Assembly (NCBI GenBank): GCA_900542145.1
Contig: UQMF01000001.1
Coordinates: 124,001-188,000 of the forward strand
Direction: 5' to 3'
DNA length: 64,000 nucleotides
DNA from: an uncultured Oscillospiraceae bacterium
Lineage (GTDB): Bacteria; Bacillota; Clostridia; Oscillospirales; Ruminococcaceae
A program made the position numbers and the translations under genes. Position 1 is the stretch's first letter, and each line of letters begins with the position of its first letter. Shown piece by piece: positions 1-7,474 of this stretch. The notes beneath the pieces are model-generated. The model searched no databases, was not told where the DNA came from, and worked only from the letters and a program-made list of their open reading frames with translations.

Positions 1-341
1 AAGAAGGGCACAGTCCCTACTATGAGGGGGAATATCGACCCGACAACGCCGATGGAAGTGCCGCTGATTATTCTCGTCAGGGGAATCAACAGGAACAGCA
101 GGATTATGAACGGGATAGAACGAAGCAGGTTAATGATCACGTCAAGCACCCGGTAAACCGCGGTGTTCTCCGCAAGTCCGCCCTTTTTCGTGACAGTCAG
201 CAGGATTCCCAAAGCCATGCCTATCGCCATGATGAACAGCGTGGAAATTCCGGTCATCTCAAGGGTTTCCACCGTCGCCTTTCCAAGCTCCGGGAGCTTC
301 TTGAGAACGTTCGGCATGATGTTTTCAAAGAATTCAGGCAC
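1..341 (-). CDS. metI: Methionine ABC transporter permease MetI (partial, cut by window edge)
   Basis: This is the N-terminal part of the inner-membrane permease that pairs with MetN to import methionine. The translation begins VPEFFENIMPNVLKKLPEL and continues into hydrophobic segments typical of MetI (TLFIMAIGMALGILLTV, then IINLLRSIPFIILLFLLIP). The reading frame is open to the first base of the window, so about half of the usual ~215-residue protein is present. I chose the GTG at 341: it overlaps the end of metN by 8 bases and lies just after GGAGGTGATC, a ribosome site inside the last codons of metN. The overlap implies translational coupling with metN. The substrate-binding lipoprotein gene metQ would be expected further left, outside the window. 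Confidence 0.88.
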   Translation of the reverse strand, partial: MPEFFENIMPNVLKKLPELGKATVETLEMTGISTLFIMAIGMALGILLTVTKKGGLAENTAVYRVLDVIINLLRSIPFIILLFLLIPLTRIISGTSIGVVGSIFPLIVGTVPF

Positions 342-1368
342 TCAGGATCACCTCCACTCCGACATTTATATCGCAGAGGTACTTAACTGCGTCGCGGATA
401 TCGTCCTCTTTTCCGTCCGCGATAACGACAAGTCCGCCGATGGGGTTGTCGCCGATTATCTCAATGCTGCCGAAAATGATGTTGAGGTCAATGTTGAATC
501 TGCGTGAGATGGTGGATACTAGCGCTTCGCACGCGCTTCTCTCCAGGTACTTGAACCGGAGTATCTTCTGCCCGGGCTTGAGCTGCACCAGCGGAGATTT
601 CTCCTCGATAAGTGTGTTTATGCCGCTCAGGCTGGAGGTAGTGTCCACAAAGGAACGCGTTACCTTCTCCTGTGGGTTCGCGAATATCTCAAACACATCG
701 CCCTGCTCCACTACCCTGCCGTTTTCCATTACAGCGGTGCGTGTGCATATCTCCTTGACCACGTTCATCTGGTGGGTTATCAGCACTATCGTCAGCCCCA
801 GCTGCGCGTTCAGCTTTTTTAGTAGCTTCAGTATCGCCTCGGTGGTCTGCGGATCCAGCGCCGATGTCGCCTCGTCGCAGAGGAGTATCTCCGGGTCGCT
901 CGCCAGCGCTCTCGCTATTGCCGCGCGTTGCTTCTGTCCGCCGGAAAGTTCCGAGGGATACGCGCCTGCCTTGTCGGCGATCCCCACAAGCTCCAGCAGC
1001 TCCATCGCCCTGGAGTTCAGCGCACTGCGGCTCATTCCGCTGTGGCGTATCGGGAATATGACATTCTCGAGCACCGTGCGCGACGCAAACAGGTTGAAGT
1101 GCTGGAAGATCATGCCGATCTTCTTGCGCTGGCGGCGTAATTCCGCTCCGCGCAGGGCGGTGATGTCCCTGCCGTTGATCAGCACCTTGCCGCTGTCCGG
1201 GCGCTCAAGCAGATTGATACAGCGCACCAGCGTGGATTTGCCGGCGCCGGAAAATCCGATAATCCCGAATATCTCGCCGTCTTTTATTTCAAGAGTAACG
1301 TTGTCCGCCGCATTGAATTTCTTCCCGGCGTTGACGTAGGTCTTGGTTATGTTCTCAAGACGTATCAT
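334..1368 (-). CDS. metN: Methionine import ATP-binding protein MetN
   Basis: The 344-residue product is the cytoplasmic ATPase that powers methionine import. The ABC domain shows Walker A GFSGAGKS at residues 38-45, the signature ELSGGQKQR near 140 and Walker B ILLCDEATSALDP just after it. The C-terminal ~80 residues (starting around ILRFKYLERS) match a NIL domain, the regulatory domain that senses intracellular methionine in MetN and separates MetN from other ABC ATPases. Length is normal for the family. The ATG at 1368 follows GAGGTGATC. It is the first full gene of the operon and is preceded by a 230-base structured leader and a consensus promoter, listed separately. Confidence 0.95.
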   Translation of the reverse strand: MIRLENITKTYVNAGKKFNAADNVTLEIKDGEIFGIIGFSGAGKSTLVRCINLLERPDSGKVLINGRDITALRGAELRRQRKKIGMIFQHFNLFASRTVLENVIFPIRHSGMSRSALNSRAMELLELVGIADKAGAYPSELSGGQKQRAAIARALASDPEILLCDEATSALDPQTTEAILKLLKKLNAQLGLTIVLITHQMNVVKEICTRTAVMENGRVVEQGDVFEIFANPQEKVTRSFVDTTSSLSGINTLIEEKSPLVQLKPGQKILRFKYLERSACEALVSTISRRFNIDLNIIFGSIEIIGDNPIGGLVVIADGKEDDIRDAVKYLCDINVGVEVILSA

Positions 1369-1398
1369 CTGATCACCTCATTTTCGGTCGTTCGTTTT

Positions 1399-1488
1399 CA
1401 GGGCACTGCCCTGCGCTTTCGGGCGGTCCGGATTCCACTCCGGACTTACGGACGACCGGAAATGACCGGTCAGCCCTTGCCCGAAAGC
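1399..1488 (-). promoter_or_regulatory. Multi-branched RNA structure in the metN leader
   Basis: On the transcribed (minus) strand a perfect 10-base inverted repeat, GCTTTCGGGC (1488-1479) and GCCCGAAAGC (1424-1415), encloses two further hairpins: GACCGG/CCGGTC (arms 1471-1466 and 1459-1454) and GTCCGGA/TCCGGAC (arms 1445-1439 and 1432-1426). This gives a three-way junction. A fourth hairpin, CAGGGC-AGT-GCCCTG (1413-1399), follows directly and is not trailed by a U run, so it does not look like an intrinsic terminator. The left arm of the closing stem lies inside the small leader ORF at 1470-1547. No SAM-I (S-box) consensus was recognised. Folding is by eye only. Confidence 0.6.
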
Positions 1489-1547
1489 TTACACATTCGC
1501 CCGAAGCGGAAATTCCTGCGCAGAAGTATTGTGAATATCGCGCCCAT
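1470..1547 (-). CDS. Putative 25-residue leader peptide of the met uptake operon
   Basis: A 25-codon ORF starts with ATG 8 bases after a strong GAGGAGG site, inside the metN leader, about 45 bases after the predicted transcription start. The peptide begins MGAIFTILLRRNFRFG and ends RMCKLSGKG. Adjacent Met18 and Cys19 codons (ATGTGT) are followed at once by the left arm of the 10-bp stem described for 1399-1488, so a ribosome waiting at these codons would cover that arm. This layout is what one expects of ribosome-mediated attenuation in response to a sulfur amino acid, but the peptide has only one Cys and one internal Met, not a run. Its reality rests on the ribosome site and position. I do not recognise a family. 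Confidence 0.5.
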   Translation of the reverse strand: MGAIFTILLRRNFRFGRMCKLSGKG

Positions 1548-1597
1548 GTTTTCCGCCTCCTCGGTAACCTATCTTTCCTATAGGCTTTATGTGTTGT

Positions 1598-1626
1598 ATT
1601 ATAACATCAAAACACTAGTTTGTCAA
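1598..1626 (-). promoter_or_regulatory. Consensus sigma-A promoter of metNI
   Basis: On the minus strand TTGACA (1626-1621) and TATAAT (1603-1598) are separated by exactly 17 bases, a perfect vegetative promoter. Transcription would begin near 1591. The palindrome CCTATAGG at 1577-1584 falls around +7 to +14, with another CCTAT just overlapping the -35 box. Rrf2-family sulfur regulators such as CymR bind CCTATAGG-like sites in other Firmicutes, so this may be an operator; that part is inference. Confidence 0.85.
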
Positions 1627-1759
1627 TAGGCTTTTTAGGATTCATACCAATTTTATAGGTTTTGTAGCAATCTGCCGGATTCGAGTAAAAGTTTTATGGA
1701 TTTTGCACAAAACCACATTAATCCGGAATCCACTCCCGGGAATAGTATTCCACGAACTC

Positions 1760-1788
1760 TTTACAAATCCCGGATGACATGCTATAAT
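1760..1788 (+). promoter_or_regulatory. Promoter of the barnase-barstar unit
   Basis: TTTACA (1760-1765) and TATAAT (1783-1788) with a 17-base spacer, about 55 bases before the ATG of the RNase gene. The stretch from 1627 to 1759 shows no other gene. Confidence 0.75.
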
Positions 1789-1843
1789 GTATTAGTATTA
1801 TTACCGTAAACACGGGAAAAATAAGAACAGAAAGGAACACGCA

Positions 1844-2587
1844 ATGAAAAGAATACTATCGCTGCTGATGGCGGCGGTGACTTCCCTTTCGCTGGCGGCG
1901 TGCTCGGCGGATACCCCGGAGGAATCCCAGTACCAGTCCCAGGTCGTTAGTGCAGACTACGCCGGGGACTTCACGGCTGCGACGCCGGAATCCCAGCCCA
2001 CGGAGGAACAATCCACCGCAGCGGCTGACAACGCTCCGTCCGCTGAAGCGGCGCAATCCACCACAGCCGTGAGTACGTCCGCCGCAACGCCGGAAACCGC
2101 AGAGGAATCCCAGCCCACGGAGGAGCAGTCCGCCACAGTGGCGGACAGCGCTCCGTCCGCTGAAGCGGCGCAATCCACCACAGCCGTGAGCACGTCCGCC
2201 GCAACGCCGGAAACCGCAGAGGGATCCCAGCCGGAATCTCTGCCGGAGGACGGGACTTACTCCAGCCGGGACGATGTGGCGCTGTATATCCACACCTACG
2301 GGCACCTCCCCGGAAACTTCATCACGAAAAAGGAAGCCCGTGAGCTTGGCTGGAGCGGCGGCTCAGTGGAGGAATACGCCCCGGGCAAATGTATCGGCGG
2401 CGACCACTTCGGCAACTACGAGGGACTTCTCCCGGAGAAATCCGGCAGGAGCTACACCGAATGCGACATCGACACGCTGGGCAGCAGCGGCCGCGGCGCA
2501 AAGCGGATCATCTTCTCGAACGACGGGCTGATCTACTACACCGACGACCACTACGCTTCATTCACACTACTTTACGGAGAGGAATAA
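1844..2587 (+). CDS. Lipid-anchored barnase-type ribonuclease
   Basis: The 247-residue product starts with a lipoprotein signal (MKRILSLLMAAVTSLSLAAC, lipobox Cys20), so it should be exported and tethered to the outer face of the membrane. Residues 25-138 form a Ser/Thr/Ala/Glu/Pro-rich linker with a nearly exact 39-residue tandem duplication (49-87 and 88-126). Residues 139-247 align closely with Bacillus barnase: HLPGNFITKKEARELGW, APGKCIGGDHFGNYEG and GRSYTECDID. All key residues are present: Lys162 (barnase K27), Glu206 (E73), Arg217 (R83), Arg221 (R87) and His236 (H102). It is therefore predicted to be an active endoribonuclease. Ordinary barnase is secreted free; the lipid anchor and long linker are unusual. 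The ribosome site is AGAAAGGAA before the ATG. A barstar-like gene follows after 3 bases. Confidence 0.88.
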   Translation: MKRILSLLMAAVTSLSLAACSADTPEESQYQSQVVSADYAGDFTAATPESQPTEEQSTAAADNAPSAEAAQSTTAVSTSAATPETAEESQPTEEQSATVADSAPSAEAAQSTTAVSTSAATPETAEGSQPESLPEDGTYSSRDDVALYIHTYGHLPGNFITKKEARELGWSGGSVEEYAPGKCIGGDHFGNYEGLLPEKSGRSYTECDIDTLGSSGRGAKRIIFSNDGLIYYTDDHYASFTLLYGEE

Positions 2588-2590
2588 CAC

Positions 2591-2866
2591 ATGAAAACAC
2601 TTATTATTGACGCAGCAACCGTTGGCAGCATGGACATTATCCACGGCAGATTCTACGCCGCATTCGATTTCCCGGAGTGCTACGGCGAAACGCTGGATTC
2701 GCTCCACGACTACCTCGGCGAAATCAACACCGAAGCCGAGATAAAAATTCTGAACAACTCCGCGCTGGAAGGTTCCATCGGGGAAAAGGACGCAGCAGGG
2801 CTGCGCCGGGTGCTCAATGACAGCGCCGCAGAGAATCCGAACATTCACGTTGAATTCCTGGATTGA
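2591..2866 (+). CDS. Barstar-family ribonuclease inhibitor
   Basis: This 91-residue cytoplasmic protein has no signal peptide and matches barstar, the protein that plugs the barnase active site. The signature is FPECYGETLDSLHDYL (residues 27-42), matching LPEYYGENLDALWDCL of Bacillus barstar. Asp36 and Asp40 correspond to barstar D35 and D39, which contact the RNase active site; the contact Tyr29 is replaced by Cys30. Length is normal (barstar is 89-90). It begins 3 bases after the RNase stop and shares its transcript, so enzyme and inhibitor are co-expressed, protecting the cytoplasm before the RNase is exported. A terminator follows at once. Confidence 0.88.
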   Translation: MKTLIIDAATVGSMDIIHGRFYAAFDFPECYGETLDSLHDYLGEINTEAEIKILNNSALEGSIGEKDAAGLRRVLNDSAAENPNIHVEFLD

Positions 2867-2890
2867 AAAAATATCACAAAAAACATGTAA

Positions 2891-2917
2891 CTGCGCCCGA
2901 AAAGGCGCAGTTTTTTT
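2891..2917 (+). terminator. Intrinsic terminator after barstar
   Basis: CTGCGCC and GGCGCAG form a 7-bp stem with a short loop, followed by seven T residues. Confidence 0.9.
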
Positions 2918-3008
2918 ATAAATTTATGATATAATATAAATGTAGATTAATAATTCCGGTGCGCCAATTTCGAAACAACAAACCGACAGAAAAAGGAGCT
3001 GTATCAAA

Positions 3009-4013
3009 ATGCCGAAGGAATCCAGACTACCCGGTGAGGGAAATGCGCAGCGTCTTAAAATGCTGTACCTCCGGGACATCTTTCTGAAATACACAAACGA
3101 GAACCAGTCGCTTACGCGCCAGCAGATTGAAGAAAAACTCGCGGACCTGGGCGTATCCGAGGGCAGAAAGGCATTCGCCGAGGATATAGAGGCGCTGCGG
3201 CAGTACGGCATGGATATACAGTCCACCAACGGGCGAACTGCCTCCTACCAGCTGATGAGCCGGGACTTTGAGCTGGCGGAGCTGAAGCTGATCGCCGACG
3301 TGATCAGCTCCTCCAAGTTCCTTACCTACAACCAGTCTGCGGAACTTCTGCACAAGATAGAAAATCTCTGCTGCGACTGCGACGCAATGCAGCTGCGCCG
3401 CAACGTATTCGTAACCGGGCGCTCCAAGCAGCCGAACAAGGGCGTGCTTTACAACGTGGACACAATACAGCGCGCCATCGCCGGAGAAAACGGAAAATTT
3501 AAGATATCGTTCAAGTATTTCGAGTACGACATGAATCGCCGCAAGAAATACCGCGACAAGGCAAGGATCTGCACTCCCTACGCGCTGGTGTGGGACCGGG
3601 ATCACTACTACCTCGTTGCGTGGAACGACCACCGGGAGTGCTACTCCAACTTCCGCGTGGACCGCATGGAATCCGTGAGGATAACCGCCGAGCCTGCGCG
3701 CCCCCTCGACCGGGATTTCGACCTGACCCAGTATGTCATGACGCACATCTCAATGTTCAGCGGCGACGAGGTGGAAGTAAAGATACGCTGCGACCAGAGT
3801 ATTGTAAACGCAGTACTGGACAGGTTCGGCATGGACGTCCGAATGATCCCTGACAAGGACGGGGAACATTTCACGCTGTACGCCAGCGTGGTGGCAGAAG
3901 CGCCGTTCTACGCGTGGCTGTTCCAGTTCGGCGGAAAGGCTGTGGTGCAGTCCCCGGAGTGGGTCCGCCAGGAATACATAGACATGCTCAGGGACGTGAT
4001 GGAAAACGCGTGA
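3009..4013 (+). CDS. WYL-domain transcriptional regulator
   Basis: The 334-residue product has an N-terminal DeoR-type winged helix-turn-helix (about residues 15-85, with SLTRQQIEEKLADLGVSEG), then a WYL domain around 155-235 (TPYALVWDRDHYYLVAW followed by the FRVDRM strand) and a C-terminal WCX-type extension (to about 330). WYL proteins sense small molecules or nucleic acid ends and control metabolism, stress or defence genes; the ligand cannot be inferred here. The ATG follows AAAAGGAGCTG. A -10 box TATAAT lies at 2930-2935 between the barstar terminator and the gene, so it is probably transcribed alone. It ends before a strong bidirectional terminator. Confidence 0.85.
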   Translation: MPKESRLPGEGNAQRLKMLYLRDIFLKYTNENQSLTRQQIEEKLADLGVSEGRKAFAEDIEALRQYGMDIQSTNGRTASYQLMSRDFELAELKLIADVISSSKFLTYNQSAELLHKIENLCCDCDAMQLRRNVFVTGRSKQPNKGVLYNVDTIQRAIAGENGKFKISFKYFEYDMNRRKKYRDKARICTPYALVWDRDHYYLVAWNDHRECYSNFRVDRMESVRITAEPARPLDRDFDLTQYVMTHISMFSGDEVEVKIRCDQSIVNAVLDRFGMDVRMIPDKDGEHFTLYASVVAEAPFYAWLFQFGGKAVVQSPEWVRQEYIDMLRDVMENA

Positions 4014-4070
4014 ATACACACATACTGCCTGCCAAACTGGCGTTGACGACGCAGATGTGCCGACAATTGA

Positions 4071-4100
4071 AAAGGGGCTGCGAATCATCGCAGCCCCTTT
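4071..4100. terminator. Bidirectional terminator between the WYL gene and the isomerase gene
   Basis: A perfect 13-bp stem, AAAGGGGCTGCGA (4071-4083) and TCGCAGCCCCTTT (4088-4100), with loop ATCA. It lies between convergent genes and has T-rich flanks for the leftward transcript. Confidence 0.85.
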
Positions 4101-4120
4101 AACTGTTTATTCCTGACAGA

Positions 4121-5599
4121 TCACTTTACAAAAGGATTCTCGGTCGGATACATCATGCCGGCAGGCTGATTGAATCCGATATCCTGAACGCCGAGATAAC
4201 GGAAGAGGTCGAACAGGAGCTTTCCGTAGTGACCGAATGCAACCGCACCGTGGTGGGGATAACGCTTTTCAACCAGAACGTGACGGTAGAAGCGTCCCAT
4301 CTCGGGGATCGCAAAAATACCGATACCGCCGAAGGAACGTGTAGGAACATCGAGGATCTCGCCCTCTGCGATGTATGCACGGAGCTGTCCCTCGCTGTCG
4401 CACTGTAAACGATAGAATGTGATGTCGCTTGCTGCGATATCGCCCTCGAGAGTGCCTCTTGTGAAGTCAGGCTCGCTGCCTGCTGGCTCAAGCAGACGGT
4501 GCTGGATAAGCTGGTACTTGACAGCACGGTCGGAGCACATCTTGCACTCGGGAGTATTTCCGCAGTGGAAGCCCATAAATGTATCTGTAAGAGAATAATT
4601 GTACTTGCCCTTGATATCCTCGTCATATATGTACTTGGGAACGGAGTTGTTGATATCAAGCAGTGTAACAGCGTCAGCGGAAATGCACATACCGATATAT
4701 TCGCTCAGTGCGCCGTAGATATCAACCTCGCAGGATACGGGGATTCCGCGGCTTACAAGTCGGCTGTTTACATAGCAGGGCTCAAATCCGAACTGGGAGG
4801 GGAATGCGGGCCAGCACTTGTCAGCGAATGCAACGTACTTTCTGGAGCCCTTATGGTTTTCTGCCCAGTCTAAAAGGGTAAGCTCGAACTGTGCCATGCG
4901 CTTATTGAGGTCGGAATAATAGCGACCCTCGCCCATCTCCTTTGCCATATCAGCGCATACAGCGTCGATTCTGGGATCGTTCTCGTGCTCCTTGAAGGAA
5001 ACGAGGAGGTCGAGCTCGGAGTTCTCTTCGATCTCAACGCCTAACTCATATAAGCCCTTGATAGGAGCATTGCAGGCGAAGAAGTCCTGGGGACGGGGAC
5101 CGAAGGTGATGATCTTTAAGTTCTTGACGCCGATGACAGCTCTTGCTACCGGAACGAAGTCCTTGATCATCTTAACGATGTCGTCAGCGGTGCCAACGGG
5201 ATACTCAGGGATAAAGCCCTTAAGATGACGCATGCCAAGGTTGTAGGAGCAGTTGAGCATTCCGCAGTAAGCGTCGCCTCTGCCGTTGATCATGTCGCCG
5301 TCGCCCTCTGCTGCTGCAACGAACATTACGGGGCCGTCGAAATTCTTTGCGATAAGGGTTTCAGGAGTTTCAGGACCGAAGTTACCGAGGAATACTACTA
5401 AAGCGTTGCACTCAGCCTTCTTTACGTCCTCGACAGCCTTAAGCATATCAAGCTCGTTCTCAACGGTAACGGGACATTCGTATATCCCCTCTCCGTAAGC
5501 GGAAACTATAGCCTTACGGCGTCTTTCGGATAAAGCGATAGGGAAGCAGTCACGGGATACGGCAATTATGCCGAGCTTAATTTCAGGTATGTTGGTCAT
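4121..5599 (-). CDS. L-fucose/L-arabinose isomerase-family protein
   Basis: The 492-residue product looks like COG2407, the L-fucose isomerase-like family of cytoplasmic, metal-dependent aldose-ketose isomerases. The N-terminus (EIKLGIIAVSRDCFPIALS) and features such as FLGNFGPETPE, AFADKCWPAFPSQFGFEPCYVNSR and GDIAASDITFYRLQ fit that fold, and acidic and His residues suitable for a metal site are present (for example CEVDIYGAL, GFHCGNTPECKMC). Length matches the family. The sugar acted on cannot be named: members act on fucose, arabinose or related sugars, and some are annotated only as isomerase-like. It is a single-gene unit with its own promoter, divergent from the MATE gene; no kinase or aldolase of a pentose or fucose pathway is adjacent. 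The ATG follows TTGAGAGGG. Confidence 0.8.
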   Translation of the reverse strand: MTNIPEIKLGIIAVSRDCFPIALSERRRKAIVSAYGEGIYECPVTVENELDMLKAVEDVKKAECNALVVFLGNFGPETPETLIAKNFDGPVMFVAAAEGDGDMINGRGDAYCGMLNCSYNLGMRHLKGFIPEYPVGTADDIVKMIKDFVPVARAVIGVKNLKIITFGPRPQDFFACNAPIKGLYELGVEIEENSELDLLVSFKEHENDPRIDAVCADMAKEMGEGRYYSDLNKRMAQFELTLLDWAENHKGSRKYVAFADKCWPAFPSQFGFEPCYVNSRLVSRGIPVSCEVDIYGALSEYIGMCISADAVTLLDINNSVPKYIYDEDIKGKYNYSLTDTFMGFHCGNTPECKMCSDRAVKYQLIQHRLLEPAGSEPDFTRGTLEGDIAASDITFYRLQCDSEGQLRAYIAEGEILDVPTRSFGGIGIFAIPEMGRFYRHVLVEKRYPHHGAVAFGHYGKLLFDLFRYLGVQDIGFNQPAGMMYPTENPFVK

Positions 5600-5663
5600 T
5601 AGTTTTACCCTCTCAATTATATATTTCCGGGAAGTTTTGATACTCCCGACAGTTTACGTTTAT

Positions 5664-5692
5664 AGGATATCACAAAAACTTTTGCTTGTCTA
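5664..5692 (-). promoter_or_regulatory. Candidate promoter of the isomerase gene
   Basis: On the minus strand TAGACA (5692-5687) and TATCCT (5669-5664), 17 bases apart, about 65 bases before the start codon. Confidence 0.5.
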
Positions 5693-5754
5693 GTGTTTTT
5701 TTGTCGCAATCATGCAAAATCTACCCAAAAAACAACGAAATACATATTACAAAG

Positions 5755-5783
5755 TTGTCAATCCGGGAAATTTGTGATAGAAT
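5755..5783 (+). promoter_or_regulatory. Promoter of the MATE transporter gene
   Basis: TTGTCA (5755-5760) and TAGAAT (5778-5783) with a 17-base spacer, about 70 bases before the ATG. Confidence 0.7.
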
Positions 5784-5855
5784 GAATCAGATAGGCGGCA
5801 CTTACCGTACTATACATACAGAAAATAATCAAAGGAAAGAAGCGACTAAATCACA

Positions 5856-7268
5856 ATGAACAAGGACCTGACGATCGGAAGCCCCGGAAAATCCCTCATC
5901 ATGTTCACGATACCGCTGTTCATCAGCGTAATGTTCCAGCAGATGTACAACATCGCCGACAGCGTGATCGCCGGTAAATTCGCCGGAGAGGACGCCCTCG
6001 CGGCGATCGGCGCAAGCTACCCCATAACCATGATATTCATGGCGGTGGCGGTGGGCTGCCAGATAGGCTGCTCGGTGGTCATAAGCAAGCATTTCGGCTC
6101 CGGCAATATGCAGATGACCAAGACCTGTATCTCCACCTCGCTAATTTCAGGAACCGTGCTCTCCGCTATACTTACGCTTGTAGGAGTGCTCTTCAGCGGA
6201 GTATTCATGCAGTGGGTCCAGACCCCTGCGAACATATTTGACGACGGCTGCCTGTACCTCATGATCTATACCGGCGGATTCATATTCCTTTTCCTCTACA
6301 ATATCGTCACCGGTATTTTTAACAGCCTGGGTGACAGCAAGACGCCGCTGTACCTGCTTATCGCAAGCTCCGTCGGCAACGTTATCCTGGACTGCATTCT
6401 CATAATCCCGTTTAAAATGGGAGTCGCCGGCGCGGCATGGGCTACCTTTGCGGCGCAGGGCGCGGCTTGTATTCTGGCGCTGTTCCTGTTGTTCCGCCGC
6501 GTGAAATCCATGAACATAAAGGGCGGAAAGCCGTTCAGCGGCAGGGCGCTCGGCGAGATCTGCAAGGTGGCTGTCCCCAGCGTACTCCAGCAGAGCTTCA
6601 TCTCCGTCGGCAACCTGTTTATTCAGTACATGGTCAACGGGTACGGCTCCTCCATAGTTGCCGGGTACTCCGCCGCAATCAAGCTGAACACCTTCGCGAT
6701 AACCTGCTTCACCACCATCGGAAACGGCATGTCCAGCTTCACGGCGCAGAATATCGGCGCGGATAAGCCGGAGCGTATCCGTAAAGGATTCCGCTCATCG
6801 CTGTTCTTCTCGCTGGGCACTGCGGCTGTGTTCTTCCTGCTGTTCTTCATACTCAGCGAACCTCTTCTCTCACTGTTCATGAACGGCGACAGCTCCCGGC
6901 TCGCGATGGACACCGGCGTGGACTTCCTGCGTATTGCTTCGCCGTTCTACTTCATCGTGTGCATTAAGCTGCTCTGCGACGGAGTGCTCCGCGGCAGTGA
7001 AGCCATGGGCTGCTTCATGGCGGCGACATTCACGGATCTTATCCTACGCGTGGTCCTCGCTGCAATATTCTCCAACACCATGGGCGAGGTACGCGGGATC
7101 TGGCTCTCCTGGCCGGGCGCGTGGATCGCAGGTACAATAATGTCAGTGATATTCTACCTGACTGGCATGTGGAGCAGAAAACTCCGGAAAACTCCCATCG
7201 CCAAAACCGTAGAGGAATCCCTGGAGGATATCTTTGAGGAATCCCCGGCTGAAGAATCAGAGGAATGA
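5856..7268 (+). CDS. MATE family efflux transporter
   Basis: The 470-residue membrane protein has the twelve-helix pattern of MATE exporters, which expel drugs, toxins or metabolites in exchange for Na+ or H+. The start GSPGKSLIMFTIPLFISVMF and the following YNIADSVIAGKFAGEDALAAIG, together with PSVLQQSFISVGNLFIQYMVN in the second half, are typical. The C-terminus ends in an acidic tail (EEDIFEESPAEESEE type). Length is normal. It stands alone, between its own promoter and a terminator. The substrate is unknown; the neighbouring divergent isomerase gives no clear hint. Confidence 0.9.
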   Translation: MNKDLTIGSPGKSLIMFTIPLFISVMFQQMYNIADSVIAGKFAGEDALAAIGASYPITMIFMAVAVGCQIGCSVVISKHFGSGNMQMTKTCISTSLISGTVLSAILTLVGVLFSGVFMQWVQTPANIFDDGCLYLMIYTGGFIFLFLYNIVTGIFNSLGDSKTPLYLLIASSVGNVILDCILIIPFKMGVAGAAWATFAAQGAACILALFLLFRRVKSMNIKGGKPFSGRALGEICKVAVPSVLQQSFISVGNLFIQYMVNGYGSSIVAGYSAAIKLNTFAITCFTTIGNGMSSFTAQNIGADKPERIRKGFRSSLFFSLGTAAVFFLLFFILSEPLLSLFMNGDSSRLAMDTGVDFLRIASPFYFIVCIKLLCDGVLRGSEAMGCFMAATFTDLILRVVLAAIFSNTMGEVRGIWLSWPGAWIAGTIMSVIFYLTGMWSRKLRKTPIAKTVEESLEDIFEESPAEESEE

Positions 7269-7289
7269 TCATACGGCACGATATCCAGA

Positions 7290-7310
7290 GGGCGGAACGT
7301 GATTCCGCCC
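7290..7310 (+). terminator. Terminator after the MATE gene
   Basis: GGGCGGAA and TTCCGCCC (7290-7297, 7303-7310) followed by TTTCT. Confidence 0.75.
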
Positions 7311-7410
7311 TTTCTGCACCTCAGATTCACAATAAATGTGGCGGAATCCGACGTCAGTTCTCCCGACATGAAAATCATACCCGTTACCCGGGTTATTTTC
7401 CCTTTTTCGC

Positions 7411-7439
7411 TTGCAAAATATCCGGATATATGCTACAAT
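7411..7439 (+). promoter_or_regulatory. Promoter of the FapA-like gene
   Basis: TTGCAA (7411-7416) and TACAAT (7434-7439) with a 17-base spacer; the ribosome site AAGGAGG lies shortly before the ATG. Confidence 0.7.
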
Positions 7440-7474
7440 AGAATTAGAAAAAAATATAGTAAGGAGGCTTTACC

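Noticed and set aside
1380..1620. S-box (SAM-I) or T-box leader in front of metN
   Set aside because: I looked for the CTTATCAAGAG-type start of SAM-I and the T-box NNTGGN-containing bulge; neither was found. The structure is reported as an unassigned leader instead.
4121..7268. Isomerase plus MATE plus WYL gene as one regulated system
   Set aside because: Each gene has its own promoter and terminator, directions differ and no functional link can be shown from sequence.
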